Positions 10,807 to 22,641 of a stretch of 64,000 nt of DNA are shown here, one piece after another. Source of the stretch: Beta vulgaris subsp. vulgaris (taxonomy: Eukaryota > Streptophyta > Magnoliopsida > Caryophyllales > Amaranthaceae); contig NC_079202.1 in NCBI RefSeq assembly GCF_026745355.1, forward strand, positions 5,353,158 through 5,417,157, read 5' to 3'. The position numbers were made by a program, and so were the translations under genes. The notes under the pieces are model-generated. The model made no database searches and was not told where the DNA came from. It saw only the letters and a list, made by a program, of their open reading frames with translations. Each line of letters begins with the position of its first letter. Within the stretch, counting starts at the first letter, position 1.

Positions 10807-11796
10807 ACCCCAATGACCATCTGTATAGGAGGCCAGAGTCCAAACTGAGGAAGGATACAAGCTAAGGGAAGACCATGATGAAGTGAACCCTTAACGTAGA
10901 GGACAATACGTTTCAGAGCGTGCATGTGTTCCTCCATAGGTTGATGCATGAAGAGACAGATTTGCTGTACTGCATAAGAGATGTCGGGTAGAGTAAAAGT
11001 CAAATACTGAAGAGCACCAGCAAGACGGCGATAGAGAGCCAGATCGGAGCACTTGGTAGTAGAAGTAGCACTGAGTTTCTGTCTCGTGTCAACGGCCGTG
11101 GGAGATGGCTTATAAGCGGCCATGCCTGCTCTCTCAATTATTTCTTCAGCATATTTGCGTTGAGACAAGAAGAGACTCCCTGCATGTTGGGTGACAACAA
11201 TACCCAAAAAATAACTCAAAGGACCCAAGTCCTTCATAGCAAATTCAAAACCAAGGAGAACCATGATAGATTTTCGCAAAGTAGCAAATGAAGCAGTGAG
11301 AATAATATCGTCAACATATAGGAGAAGATAGGCCATATCATTACCTCAACGATAAATGTAGTGATTGATCGGACCGACTATTGCAAAAACCTTCGTCATC
11401 AATAAACCGACGATACCAATCTCTAGGGACCTGTTTGAGTCCATAAAGAGACTTCTTTAAGAGGCACACATGATTCGGAGACTGAGGATCCCGATAGCCA
11501 ACTGGTTGATGCATGTAAACAGTTTCATTTAACTGACCATGAATAAATGCGTTCTTGACACCAAGTTGATGAAGAGACCATTTCTTTGATAAAGCAAGAC
11601 TAAGAACGATCCGAATGGTGGCCGGTTTGACCACCGGGCTAAAAGTTTCACCACAATCAATCCCCACCTGCTGAGTCTTGCCATCACCTACAAGACGAGC
11701 TTTATACCTTTCAAAAGAACCACCAGCTTTAAACATATGAACAAAAATCCACATAAAACGAATTATATTAGCATTAGACGATGGACGAGGTACCAT
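10807..11796 (-). pseudogene. Ty1-copia reverse transcriptase and start of RNase H
   Basis: On the minus strand, the 11796-11341 segment carries the copia RT fingers region (KARLVGDGKTQQVGIDCGET, then FSPVV, KNAFIHGQLNETVYM, KKSLYGLKQ). After a frameshift near 11340, the 11336-10807 segment carries the catalytic YLLLYVDDI motif followed by PLSYFLGI and the QRKYAEEI segment typical of copia. The first RNase H residues follow (YTDGDW-type context, in a shifted frame near 10830). The catalytic YVDD is intact, but frameshifts disable the protein. The domain ends abruptly at the nested LTR element at 10801 and resumes at 5584. Confidence 0.9.
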
Positions 11797-12597
11797 TTCC
11801 CATGTCTCATTTTTTTATAAGAACCTGATATTCATCATCCATGGCCAATTTCCAATTTGGGTCACGTAGTGCCGTATAGGGTTACAAGGAATAGGGGCAA
11901 CATGAGTATAAGGAGAGACAAACTTTTTGGTCTTAAAGATCCCATTTTGGCTCCGAGTAACCACATGTGACTTAGGTGGACAAGGAACTGGAGATGGGAG
12001 ATGGGGTAGGACAGTCGGCGAACCATTTGTGAAGGCAGGGTTTGGGCCGGAAGGCCCATCAGAGGAGCGGGCATTTTTGAAGGAGGGGTCTTGGCTGGAA
12101 GGCCCATAGAGGAGTGCTGACCATTAGGGGGGGTACAGGGTTAGTGAGTGCACAAGTGGGGGAAGGCCCACGTGCGGCTGGGTGAGAATCCAGAGGAGTG
12201 TGTGGCCCAGAAGGAGGCCTAACATGGGTAATGGGATTGCGGGGAGCTGAATTTTGTGGTGCTTGGGATTGTGTTTGGGCTTGGGTGAAGGCGAGCATGA
12301 GCAAGTCCAAAGGAAAGGAAATAAAATCATAGAAAGTAGTAGATGGTGTATGAAGCTTATCGAATGGGAAGAACGTTCATCAAAGATCACATGTCTACTA
12401 ATAATGATTTTTTGATAGGACGGATCATAGCATTTATAGCCACGATGATTATCCGGATAGCCCAAGAAGACACAAGGAGCGGAGCGGGCTTGGAGTTTAT
12501 AGATAGTGGCGGACGGATAAAGAGGAAAGCAAAGACACCCAAAGACCCGAACATGAGAATAGGAAGGTTCTTTATTGTAGAGGATTTGAAGTGGAGA
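11797..12597 (-). pseudogene. Ty1-copia integrase C-terminus and linker
   Basis: The minus-strand frame around 12465-12380 reads MGYPDNHRGYKCYDPSYQKI and RHVIFDE, the conserved copia integrase C-terminal signature. A proline/serine-rich low-complexity linker to the RT follows, with several frame changes. No separate gene is present. Confidence 0.8.
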
Positions 12598-13659
12598 TTA
12601 ATAGGCAATCATCTTGCTTGGAAGAATATTTAGAAGATACGTTGCCATTTGTAAACCATGATGCCAAAAGGTAGAGGGAAGCGAAGCATGGGCAAGGAGA
12701 GTACGAACAATATTGTTAATGGATCGAATTTTCCATTCAGATTTACGATTTTGAGAGGAGATGTAAGGACATGAGAGACGAAAAGGCAACCCATGAGTTT
12801 TACAAAAATCCCAAAACGGTGCATTATCAAACTCCCTCCCATTATCACATTGTATTTTTTTAATATCTTTTTCAAATTGTGTGTGGACATAGGCGTGAAA
12901 TTCTAAGAATTTGGTGTAAACTTGGGATTTCTTTGCAATAGGAAAAGTCCACAGAAAATTTGAATAATCATTTAACACAACAAGATAATAGCGATGGCCC
13001 GTAGAGCTCAAAACTAGAGATGTCCATAAATCACAATGAACAATATCAAATGGCAACGAAGTATGAGAATTAGAAGCTACAAAAGGTAATTTAACTTGTT
13101 TACCAAGGGGACACGATGAACAAACATTTGAATAACATGATTTATTACAGGAAATAAGATGTTTGCGCCTAAGAAACTCTAAGATAGGAGCACCAGGATG
13201 ACCCAGACGATCATGCCATAAGGATGGTGCAAGAGCAGCAAAGCTAGAGTGAGGCTGGGCATGATGCTGGATGGAAAAAGTGACTGGATAAAGGGCAGCC
13301 CGACTCTCACATCTCATGATTGGCATCCCCGTCCGAAAATCCTTCACAGAAAACCCAAATGGATCAAATTCGACAGACATAGAATTATTAGTGGTAAATT
13401 TTCGAACGAAAACTAAGTTTTTGATTAACTTAGGAGCATGCAACACATTTTTAAGGGCCAAAGGAGGGTTAGGGGAATGTAAAATGACATTTTCATAACC
13501 ACAAATCGGAATACTATGACCATTTCCAATAATAATACCATCATTTTTGCTCAAACTCAAATAAGACAAAATATTACCTTGGGAATTGGTCATGTGGGAA
13601 GTGGCACCGTTGTCCATATACCAATTCAGATCCGGAGGATTAATTCCGAGAGTATGCAT
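12598..13659 (-). pseudogene. Ty1-copia protease and integrase core
   Basis: An uninterrupted 353-codon frame. The protease motif is WYMDNGATSHMT, where most relatives have DTGA or DSGA, so the residue after the catalytic Asp is Asn. Downstream is the pre-integrase region (WHDRLGHPG...C-x2-C, an HHCC zinc-binding motif) and the integrase core. The D-D-E residues are visible as HCDLW, QCDNGREFDN and QNRKSEWK. The last block departs from the usual QQNGKSERK. The nearest relatives are copia polyproteins that have this protease context directly after a gag without a zinc knuckle. This is the best preserved part of the element. Confidence 0.92.
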
Positions 13660-13753
13660 GGCTTACTCGATGTCCGTGAGAAGGGACTATTGAGTTTCGG
13701 CACTGTAGGCCTGGGGATGCGGCCCAAGCACACTGCTGCCCTGCTGTGGCAGA

Positions 13754-14759
13754 TTAGGCCTGAGGTGTTGGGCCTGGCCTAACCATTGCTGGGGTATGGG
13801 CAAGGAGGATATGCCCAAGGCCACATGGGTAAGTGTTGTTGTAAGGTGTCGGGACTGCTGTTCCACGATTGCTGGGGACCTGACGACTGCTGCGGGTTGC
13901 CGTTGTGGCGCCTGCCACCGCTGTGATGGTTGCGGCCACCGCGGCCTCCACCAGACGACACACCGAAATTGCCACCCTTGTGAACGGAGTCCCGGTTTTG
14001 AGTATTATTATGCGGATTTTTGTAGTGCTTTTTATTACCACGAGAAGGAGGAGGGTCGGAAATAGTGTCATCATTATAAGCCATGACATTAGCCGATGGA
14101 GAGAAACCGACGGAGGCCTTTTTGGCAAAGCCTGCTTCTTCAAGAACCAACATGGATCTAGCTTGATAAAACTTAGGTAAAGGGTTACTTTGATGGAGAA
14201 GTGTTCCAACCCCATTGTAGGCGTCCGTGAGCCTGGCCACCAATTGTAACACCAACCAATTATTTGAAATCGGGGACCTTACATTTTTCAACTGATCCGC
14301 CAACATTTTGAGTCGTTGGCAATATGCCGAAGCATTAGAAAAATCCTCCATATTAGTATTGGATAATTCTTGTTCAAGTGAGACCGAGTGGGATGTCTTG
14401 TTGTCTAAGAAAATATCCCGCAATCGTTCTTATGCTTGTTAAGCCGTTGAATCAGGCTCAAGAATAATGTTAAGCAAATCAGCGGAAATTGTACCGTAGA
14501 TCCACTTGAGCAAAGTGGCGTCAATGGTGGACCACTCCTTTTCATCATCCGTCACAGGAGCTTTGGCCTTTTTCGAGCAAATAATATGGTGGATCACCCG
14601 ATTTGAACGAGCATGGATTTTGACTAACTCCGCCCACGTAGAGTATTGAACCATTTTCATGTCAAGAATGATAGGAACATTGTGTTTGATGTTAGAAGTA
14701 GCAAGATGAGAAAGAGAGGGAGAATAGGAAGAGGATGAAGCGCTCGATGTGCCAGTCAT
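13754..14759 (-). pseudogene. Ty1-copia gag
   Basis: The frame starts at an ATG at 14759 (MTGTSSASSSS...), about 85 bp inside the 5' LTR. It shows the gag features of plant copia elements: TWAELVKIHARSN, a D-E-KEW block, LLKWIYGTIS, then after two stops near 14440 the [18 protein letters not shown] segment and [13 protein letters not shown]. The C-terminus is rich in Gly, Arg, His and Asn ([13 protein letters not shown]) and has no CCHC zinc knuckle. The in-frame stops and a frame shift near 13780 show decay. Confidence 0.88.
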
Positions 14760-14845
14760 GGTGGCCGGAGGACTAGGCGTGGGAAACGGCTAGGTTGAAA
14801 GCGGAAGAGAGAAAGAGGATTAATTAACAAAGAAACCTCATACTA

Positions 14846-15004
14846 TGAAAGAATATTTTCCTTAATTTCCAAAGTCAATACAAACTAATGTTATATACCA
14901 GGAAAATATAGTAATCACATATCCTTTAAAATAGGAAACTAACTAAAAGATATACAACAATATTGTGAATAATAAAAATAGGAGTATTTTCATATATTCT
15001 AGCA
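14846..15004 (-). repeat. 5' LTR of the Ty1-copia element
   Basis: 159 bp, TGAAAG...TAGCA, near-copy of 4978-5140. The sequence just inside it on the minus strand (tagtatgaggt) is at best a degenerate initiator-Met primer-binding site. Confidence 0.88.
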
Positions 15005-15295
15005 GTTGGTACGATTTGTACTTGTAATCCCCATATTTTAAAGATATTTAATTAAATAGTGTTAATCAATTTGAATGATTAAAGCTATTTAATTTCGGTA
15101 TATAAGAGCAGAAGGGTATTTTGGTCATTTTACCAAAAGAGCATTTAAGTATTTCCACAAAGAAGTATTTTAGCATTTTCAAGAAATTATTTTATTAATA
15201 TTAATAGGAAGATTATTTGGAAATTGATCATCAAATATATTTTGGCAATTTGATGAGTAAGGGTATTTTAGTCTTTTGACCAAATTGACAACCAC

Positions 15296-15305
15296 TATAA
15301 AAAGG
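15296..15305 (+). promoter_or_regulatory. TATA box of the 5' LTR
   Basis: TATAAAAAGG, conserved in the right LTR at 23726-23735. It lies about 275 bp inside the LTR, a reasonable U3 length. Confidence 0.55.
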
Positions 15306-15922
15306 AAAAAAACCCTAGTTTCCCCATCATTCTCCATCCTTCTACTAGCCACTTTCTTCAAAAAGGAGTAAGGAGGTTCGTTTTCTCATTCAAACTCTAG
15401 TTTTCTTCAAGCAATTTCTTCAAAGATTCAAGTTCTAATATAGTTTTTGTTTTTGAAAATTATAGGAAGATCTTGCAAATATCAAAGGGAAGCAAAAAGG
15501 TAATTATTTTTCTGAAATTTTAGTGGTCTTCTTCCCTATTTCTCTCTCTCTTTCTCTCCCCTCTTTGCTTGCAATTTTCGGCCACCATCGTGGTGTTTCG
15601 ACGGCGAGCTTCGACGGGAGTGCGTGGCCACTGTCCGTTTAAAAACTAGTTGTGGGTTGTGGTTTTCGAACCACGTGTAAAATATAAAAAAAATTGTTAT
15701 TATTTATTAATCAATTTACAACAGTAATTAAATTAATAATAATTAATTTTTAAGAAGTTTTAAATATTATTATGTAGTGGGTTTTGCCTACTAGTAAAGG
15801 TTCTCAAGTTTATGACTTAAAAATAGTTTTAAAGCATTTTGAAAGAAAAATCAGCTTTATTATTATTTTAAAAGTGCTAATTTTATTTATTAGTAGCCTT
15901 GAATTGTTGTTGGTAAGTACTA

Positions 15923-16233
15923 CTCACTCCGTTTCCTAAAGATCTTCCCTCTTTTCGTTTAAGTGCGTTTCCAAAAGATCTTCCCTCTTTTACTTTATTC
16001 CTTCTTTGAAATTTTTTTCTCCTTTTTACCCTCTCATGTCCCTATTATATGGTCCACCATTACCTTATTAATTCAATTTTACTCCCTTCCTATCTCCTAC
16101 TTTAACCCTTTTTATTTGTTTATCTTAACCCCTTTCACTCTCCTACTTTACCCACCCCACACCCCACACAACTTGATTCTCATTGGTTTCTGTAATAACA
16201 GTAACAAGGAAGATCTTTAGGAAACGGAGGTAG
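15923..16233. mobile_element. Stowaway MITE inside the 5' LTR
   Basis: Ends CTCACTCCGTTTCCTAAAGA and, inverted, CTACCTCCGTTTCCTAAAGA, flanked by TA on both sides (15921-15922, 16234-16235). The right LTR shows the empty site at about 24417-24430 (ggtaagttctaattgatag), with a single TA-equivalent. The interior is C/T-rich without coding capacity; the small plus-strand frame there is not a gene. Confidence 0.95.
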
Positions 16234-16554
16234 TAATTGATAATATTTTATTGTTGGTAGGTTTCAAACATAATAAAAGCCAGTCAAACTTTTGACTGTT
16301 GATTTTTGTGTATTATCAAGGTACATACACTTGACTTTGACCTTTGACTTTCGTATATTAAAGGTTATTTATTGAGCATGAGGAGTAAGGAGAGGCTTAT
16401 GCCTTATAATTGTTTGAGTACATGTTGAGAACTTAGAAAGGAGATTAGGAATGGATCTTTTGACTTATTCCTATATTTGAAAAGCATGTGATTGATGATT
16501 ATTGCTTTTGAGCATGATTAAAGTCATTAAATTTATTCTTGAAGCTAGGACTTG

Positions 16555-16890
16555 CCTGAGAATATTTTATTGAGCATGGTCTCATTAGAAGTTATTTATT
16601 TTATTGAGCAAGGTCTTATTTGAAGTTATATATTTTATTGAGCATGGTCTCATTTGAGGTTATATATTTTATTGAGCAAGGTCTCATCATAAGTCATGTA
16701 TTTTATTGAGCAAGGACTCATTATAAGTTATATATTTTATTGAGCATTGTCTCATTAGAAGTTACATATATTATTGAGCAAGGTCTCATGAGAAGTTATA
16801 TTTTGTTGAGCAAGGTCTCACAAGTTTTAAAGTTATTGAGCAAGGTCTCACAAGTTTAAAGTTATTGAGCAAGGTCTCACAAGTAGTTGA
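16555..16890. repeat. Short tandem repeats in the 5' LTR
   Basis: About eight imperfect copies of a 25-42 bp unit with the core attgagcaaggtctca. The matching block in the right LTR is at 24700-25030. Confidence 0.85.
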
Positions 16891-18048
16891 ATCATTGGAG
16901 CAATGACTCAATTGAATGGATCATGGATCCTTAAGAAAGTAAGAAAGGACTCATGGAGTCATTAAAGTAATAAGATGAGCAAGTTCAAAGAATTTAGAAT
17001 TGAGTTGTTAATTTATAGTGTTTGTTGCTTCACTTGTTAAAGAAAGATAAGAAATTGATTTATTTGCTAGATGTATATTATTGTGATTGTGTCTCACATA
17101 ATGGGCTTTGGCAATAAAACTCTTGGGAAATCCCCCATGAGTATTGAACATAAGGGGGGAGTTAGTGTGCAACTATACTCCTGCATATAGCTTAGCATGA
17201 CGATGCTAATGCTTTTATTTTATCAAGCAAGTTTATGGAATTCCAATTATCAAGATATTTGAGTGGACTAGGCGTCACTCGTATTATTTATCTCTGAGAT
17301 GTTGAGTCTAGAGGCTCACTCTCACCCTCGTTCATTACTAACAAGCTTAAATTTCTCGAGTCAAGTTATTTAAAGTTCATGGAACTTTAGTAAGAGGTGT
17401 GTGATCTTTTACACAAGGAATAGTAGGCCATATGACTCCAAGCAGGAGGACGGTGCCCGTTCTTTGCCAAATAATAATAAAAGAAAGTATTTAGTAAGTA
17501 CAGTTATATGCTTGTCGCATGTAGAGTCATAAGAAGAGCAAGCCGAAGTTGCTGAGGATTGCATGCATTATTATTCGAATTAGTTAGTTGTGTTATGTAC
17601 TCAGCGTTGCTGATATATGTTTTTCTTTGTTTTCTTTTGGTTGTTGTTTTCCCTCAACAACCCTGTGATGACCCATTTGGCGAGCAGAGCTTAGAGGAGA
17701 AGTTTCAAGTACAAGTTCTTGATGTGCATGGGAATCATAAGCATCCGGATGGAAATTATAGTACACGAGCACTTTCTTAATTAAGTTATTTTAAATTATA
17801 GGTTTGACTACTTTACCATTGGGGTCAAGGTTTAACTGTTTTGAAGATGGGACTAGTATGGGATAGCCTCCGAGTTTGTAACTCATTTACATACTTTCTT
17901 ATTTCAGTTGTATTAAAGTATTTCCAGTTTATTTTAAAATACTTTCGCCGTATTCTCTGATTGGCCTTACGTATTATCATGCGTGGCATAACAACTCCCG
18001 CAATTTCTCGTAGTTTATATAAGGAGGAGTCGTGGGGGTGTTACAAAG

Positions 18049-18060
18049 GGGTATCAGAGC
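18049..18060 (+). other. Primer-binding site of the chromovirus
   Basis: GGGTATCAGAGC, four bases inside the LTR end. It matches the 3' end of plant initiator methionine tRNA except for the first base. Confidence 0.75.
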
Positions 18061-18515
18061 AGAAGGGTATTTTGGTCGTGATTTCTCTAAGGGTTATATT
18101 ACCTTTATTTTACAAAAGTTTTCGAACTTAAAAGTATTTCAAAGTCGAATTGCAAAGGAAAGGGAATTGCATATGCATATGTACATTGCATCGCATTAGT
18201 CACTAAGTCTTTATGTGCCTTAGATTAGTAAGTGTTCTGAGGTCTAGTAGCATTCTTGATGTGTATTATGTGACTAAGTGTTTGATTGCAACGTGATTGG
18301 TATTTTCTACTTGCATGGAGTCCAGTTTGGACTGAAAGGTGTAGTATGACTACAAAATAGTGCTAGTTTTGCTATAATCTGCTACTCCAGTAAGAGAGTT
18401 AGTCTAAAAGTTCCTTGGAGAGGAAATCGAGAATTAAATGTCAGCGTGACATTTGCTTAGTAGTTTTGACCTATATTGAGGGTCAATAAGCGATTTTTAA
18501 GTCGAATTTTTTTTC

Positions 18516-19440
18516 TTGGCCAGATCAATGGCCAATAGAAATGCTAGAGTTGATGCTCAGCTGAGGAATTTAGTCCGAGTGACTAAGAATTTAGCTAGCA
18601 GAGGTCCTTCGAAGAAGAAGTCTGTTGGTTGGTTTAAGAGGGTTAGTGATAGTAAACCGCCTTCTTATGATGGGAAAGGTGATCATGTCAAGCTTGATAA
18701 TTGGTTTAGGGATTTTGAGAAGTTATTCGATGCTATCCAATCCCCAGATAATAGGAAGGTAGCTATAGCTGCGTACTACCTCAAGGAGGAAGCCGATTTT
18801 TGGTGGTCGCAACATAAGGAGATGTTAATGGCGAGGCATGTCTTTGATTAGAAGCCTTTCGGAGGAGCTATGAAGGAGAAAATTTTATCCCATTTCCTAA
18901 GGAGGCAAAAGGCCACTGAGTTTGATGAGTTAAAGCAAGGTTAGATGACGGTGGAGCAGTACTATGAGAAGTTTGTAGGATTGATAAAGTTTGCTCTAGA
19001 GTTAGTACCTACTGAGGAAAGAAAGGCCATTAGGTTCGAGATTGGACTTAGTCTTGAGGTGAAGCTTAGGCTAGGAGGTTCAACTTTCAGGACCTTAAAA
19101 GAAGTATATGATAGAGCTGCTCATTTAGGTTCCTACTTGAAACAAGCTGGAGTTGAGAGCTCAAACAACAAGAGAAAGGAGAATCCTAGTCAGAATTTCC
19201 AGAGGAACGACAAGAAGTTCAAGCCTCAAAATAACTTTCACCAAGGAGGGAACAAAAGGGTGGAAATAGTCTTAATAAGGGAAAGCGAGGAGACGAACGC
19301 GTGTATTTCTGCAAGAGGTGCCCTTACAATCATCCCGGAAAGGGTTGTGAAGGAAAGCTAGTGAAATATAACTACTGCCACAAATTGGGTCACTGAGAGT
19401 ATGGGTGCTTCTCCAAGAACCCTGAGTTAAAGACTGATAA
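18516..19440 (+). pseudogene. Chromovirus gag with zinc knuckles
   Basis: This starts MARSMANRNARVDAQLR and carries the retrotransposon gag core: FKRVSDSKPPSYDGKGD, WFRDFEKLF, KVAIAAYYLKEEADFWW, then TVEQYYEKFVGLIKFA. Two in-frame TAG codons (18849-18851 and 18942-18944) interrupt the core, although the frame is otherwise continuous. After a frameshift around 19290, cysteine/histidine motifs follow (FCKRCPYNHPGKGC, then a degraded YCHKLGH with a stop at the usual Tyr position), corresponding to the nucleocapsid zinc knuckles. Confidence 0.88.
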
Positions 19441-19561
19441 GGGAAAGAGCGGAAACCAGTTTAGTCAGGGAAATCGAAACCACTCAGGAGGCAACAATTA
19501 TCAAGGTGGGAACAAGCAAAATGGGAACAACAAGACCGTTTCGAGTGGAGATGGCCCTAGT

Positions 19562-19981
19562 GTGCCTGCAGTAGCAAGATTGAATGCCATAAGTGCTAGA
19601 GTAGCTGAGACGTCTAATGACGTAGTTACGGGTAATGTTTTCATTAATTCCACTTTTGCTAAAGCTTTATTTGATTCAGGAGCCGAACGTTCATCTGTTG
19701 CAAAGTTAGTTGTTTTAAAATATGGCTTAGAAAACCCTAGAGATATTGAAATTCCTATTATGTTACCATCTGGGGAAGTAGTAACTTGGTCAAGAGTATA
19801 TGAGAACGTCCTTGTGAGAATTGGAGATGTAGATTTTGAAACCAACCTCATAGAGTTTCCGTTAGAAGACTTGGAGATCATTTTAGGAATGGATTGGCTT
19901 AAGGAGTATAAAGCCGAAATTCTTTGTGGAGAACAAAAGGTGAGATTGAGGAATAAGAATGGAAAAAAGGCGACTTTCTAG
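19562..19981 (+). pseudogene. Chromovirus aspartic protease region
   Basis: 139 codons with the retroviral-type protease motif FDSGAERSSVAKL (active-site DSGA), followed by LEIILGMDWL, the hallmark of gypsy proteases (LGMDWL block), and KVRLRNKNGK. The frame ends at TAG 19979. It follows gag in a different frame, so a frameshift separates them. The catalytic motif itself looks intact. Confidence 0.9.
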
Positions 19982-20025
19982 ACTAAACCACAAGAAGGTA
20001 GGATTAAGATAATTTCAGCCTTAAT

Positions 20026-20945
20026 TTGGTAAAGCAAGGGAGTAAGGGGGCTCCGTTGTTCTTGTGTAGTGTGCAGGGGTTGGAAGAAGATAAGCTTAAG
20101 ATAGAACATGTGAAGGTGGTGAATGAGTTCCCAGACGTATTTTCGGAAGATATACCGGTAATGCCACCTCAAAGGGAGTTAGAATTCACCATAGACTTAG
20201 TTTCTGGAACTGCCCCTATATCCAAAGCACCCTATAGAATGGCTCCAGCAGAGATGAAGGAGCTCAACAAGCAACTAGAGGAGTTACTCGAGAAAAGGGT
20301 ACATTAGACCTAGTTATTCCCCATGGGGAGCGCCTGTTTTGTTCGTGAAGAAGAAGGATGGGAGCTTGAGGCTATATATCGATTATAGAGATCTCAACAA
20401 GGTGACTATTAAGAATAAGTATCCGTTACCGAGGATTGACGACCTATTCGATCAATTAAGAGGAGCTGGAATATTTTCAAAGATAGACTTGAGGTCGGGG
20501 GTATCACCAATTGCAGATTGGGGATAAGGACATACCAAAGACTGCCTTTAGGACGAGGTATGGTCACTATGAGTTCATCGTCATGCCATTTGGTTTAACC
20601 AATGCACCAGCAATGTTTATGGACCTCATGAATAGAGTGTTTCGAGAGTATTTGGACAAATTTGTAGTCGTATTCATCAACGATATCCTTATCTACTCGA
20701 AGAACAAGGATGAGCATGAAGAGCACTTGAGATTGGTATTATCTACACTTAGGGAACATCAGCTTTATGCAAAGTTCTCGAAGTGTGAATTTTGGATGGA
20801 AGAAGTGGCGTTTCTTGGCCACATTGTGTCAAAGAAGGGAATTTCCGTAGATCCGTCGAAGATACCCGCAGTGAGCGAATGGCCTACACCTAGGAATGTT
20901 ACTGATATAATTAAGGAATTTCTTGGGTCTAGCCGGCTACTATAG
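20026..20945 (+). pseudogene. Chromovirus reverse transcriptase
   Basis: Three overlapping frames give the gypsy RT: FPDVFSEDIPVMPPQREL, then [78 protein letters not shown] and the catalytic block [15 protein letters not shown]. Gypsy elements normally have FIDD at the active site. Here the first Asp is Asn, so the polymerase would be inactive even without the frameshifts near 20307 and 20510. Downstream, [15 protein letters not shown] is the usual RT thumb/connection sequence. Confidence 0.92.
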
Positions 20946-21500
20946 ACGTTTTGTGAATGATTTTTGAGGGTAGCTAAACCAATGACTAGTCTTATGAAGA
21001 AGGATACGAAGTTCATATGGACCGAGGAGTGTGAGAAAGCCTTTAAGAAGCTTAAGGAGTTGTTGACTACACTCCGATATTTGACTGTTACCAGAGGAAA
21101 ATGCTGAGTTGGAGGTATATAGTGACGGCTTCAAAAATGGTTTAGGGTGTGTGTTGATGCAAAACGAAAGGTTATAGCCTACGCTTCTAGGCAATTGAAA
21201 GTACGAAGTGAATTACCCAACCCATGATCTAGAATTAGCCGCAATAGTGTTTGCTTTGAAGATTTGGCGACACTACTTTATGGAGTGAAGGTAAAGTTGT
21301 ATACAGATCACAAGAGTCTGAAGTATTTGTATACTCAGAAAGGATTTGAATATGAGACAGAGAAGATGGTTGGAGTTGGTGAATGACTATGATATTGAGA
21401 TCTTATACCATGAAGGAAAGGCAAACGTCGTTGCCGACGCGTTAAGTCGTAAGTCTAGCCATAGTTTAAGTACTTTGGTACTTCCAGAGAAATTGTGTGA
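20946..21500 (+). pseudogene. Chromovirus RNase H
   Basis: In shifting frames one reads the RNase H region: WTEECEKAF-KLK (about 21020), YSDG (about 21120), the [21 protein letters not shown] segment (about 21210-21270), YTDHKSLKY (about 21300), then [20 protein letters not shown] and [10 protein letters not shown], the last being the standard end of the gypsy RNase H domain. At least three frameshifts occur between 20945 and 21346. Confidence 0.85.
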
Positions 21501-21699
21501 CGAGTTTAGGAAGCTCAACATTGAAGTTGTTGGGAGTAGTGGAGTGGAAGCATGCTTAAATGCCATTTCAATCCAGTCAGAATTGAATGAAGAAATTTTA
21601 AAGGCTCAAGAAGGGAATGAGGAAATGGAGAAGATAAAGAAGTTGATTGAAGAGAAGAAGACAAAGGAGTTTAACATCCATGATGATGAAAGTGTCCGA

Positions 21700-22600
21700 T
21701 TCAATGGAAGGTGGTGCATACCGTCGAGTTGCACCGAGTTGAAAGAGAAAGTTATGAAATAAGGGCACAACACGACTTATTCTATCCACCTTGAAGGGGA
21801 TAAATTGTGTAAGGACTTGAAGCTAATGTTCTGGTGGAACAATATGAAGAGAGAAGTGGCTGAATATGTTGCTAGGTGTTTGACTTGCAGAAAGTGAAGA
21901 GCGAACACAAGAGACCTCAAGGGACGATTCAACTGTTACCAGTGCCTGAGTGGAAGTGGGATGACATTGCAATGGATTTCGTTGTACGTCTTCTCGGGAC
22001 AGTGAAAGGATTCACCAAAGTTTGGGTGATCGTAGATACACTAACCAAGGTAGCAAAATTTATTCCAATGAAGGAAAACTGGTCGATGGAACAGTGTGGT
22101 AAAGTATATGTAGACCAAGTGGTGAGGCATCATGGAGTTCCTTCCACTATTGTGTCTGATAGAGATTCAAGATTCTTATCTCATTTTTGGGAGGCATTAC
22201 AGAAAGCTTTTGGGACCGATGTGCTTAAGAGTACAACTTTTCATCCAGCAACTGATGGTCAATCGGAAAGAACCATTCAGACTCTCGAGGATATGTTGAG
22301 GGCGTGTGCCTTAGATTACCCTAAGACTTGGGATGAGATGTTGGCTTTAATAGAATTCTCATACAATAATAGCTACCATTCTAGCATTAAGATGGCTCCT
22401 TTTGAAGCTTTACGGTCGAAAATGTCGCAGTCCATTGTGCTGGAATGATATTAGCGAGACGGTTACTTTGGGACCGCAAATGATTGAAGATACCGTGAAT
22501 CAAGTGAGATATATCCGTGAGAAGATGAGGGCGGCCCAGGATCGTCAAAAGGCTTATGCAGATCAGAATAGAAGAGATAGGAGTATCAAGTAGGCGAGAA
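21700..22600 (+). pseudogene. Chromovirus integrase
   Basis: The zinc-binding N-terminal part (GHNTTYSIH-like context, MFWWNNMKREVAEYV, CLTC) lies at 21760-21890, with a stop (21760) and a frameshift. The core is well preserved at 21876-22448: WKWDDIAMDFVV, TKVAKFIPM, VSDRDSRFLSHFW and HPATDGQSERTIQTLEDML, giving the D-D-E triad. A frameshift near 22420 separates GRKCRSPLCWNDISE, and the frame ends around 22593. Confidence 0.92.
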
Positions 22601-22641
22601 AGTCTTACTGAAGGTGTCACCTATGAAAGGGGTGATGCGTT

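Larger units (their letters stand above)
4978..15004 (-). mobile_element. Ty1-copia LTR retrotransposon, split by a nested insertion
   Basis: Two short LTRs (4978-5140 and 14846-15004) in direct orientation are flanked by an exact 5-bp target duplication, gttgg (4973-4977 and 15005-15009). Read on the minus strand the order is gag, protease, integrase, RT, RNase H, the Ty1-copia order. A purine tract (5141-5155, GAGGGGGTG on the minus strand) adjoins the 3' LTR. Removing the nested LTR element at 5590-10801 and its target duplication leaves a copia of about 4.8 kb, normal for the superfamily. Stops and frameshifts in gag and pol make it non-coding now. Confidence 0.93.
15023..18045 (+). repeat. 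5' LTR of the chromovirus
   Basis: Same sequence as 23458-26193, but longer by a 313-bp MITE insertion (15923-16233 plus TA) and shorter by about 90 bp near 15640, where the right LTR retains GC-rich sequence (24050-24140). Confidence 0.93.

Noticed and set aside
17559..17780. Small frame with hydrophobic N-terminus (also at 25742-25927)
   Set aside because: Lies within both LTR copies and contains LTR signals (GTACTCAGC). No homology seen. Treated as chance.
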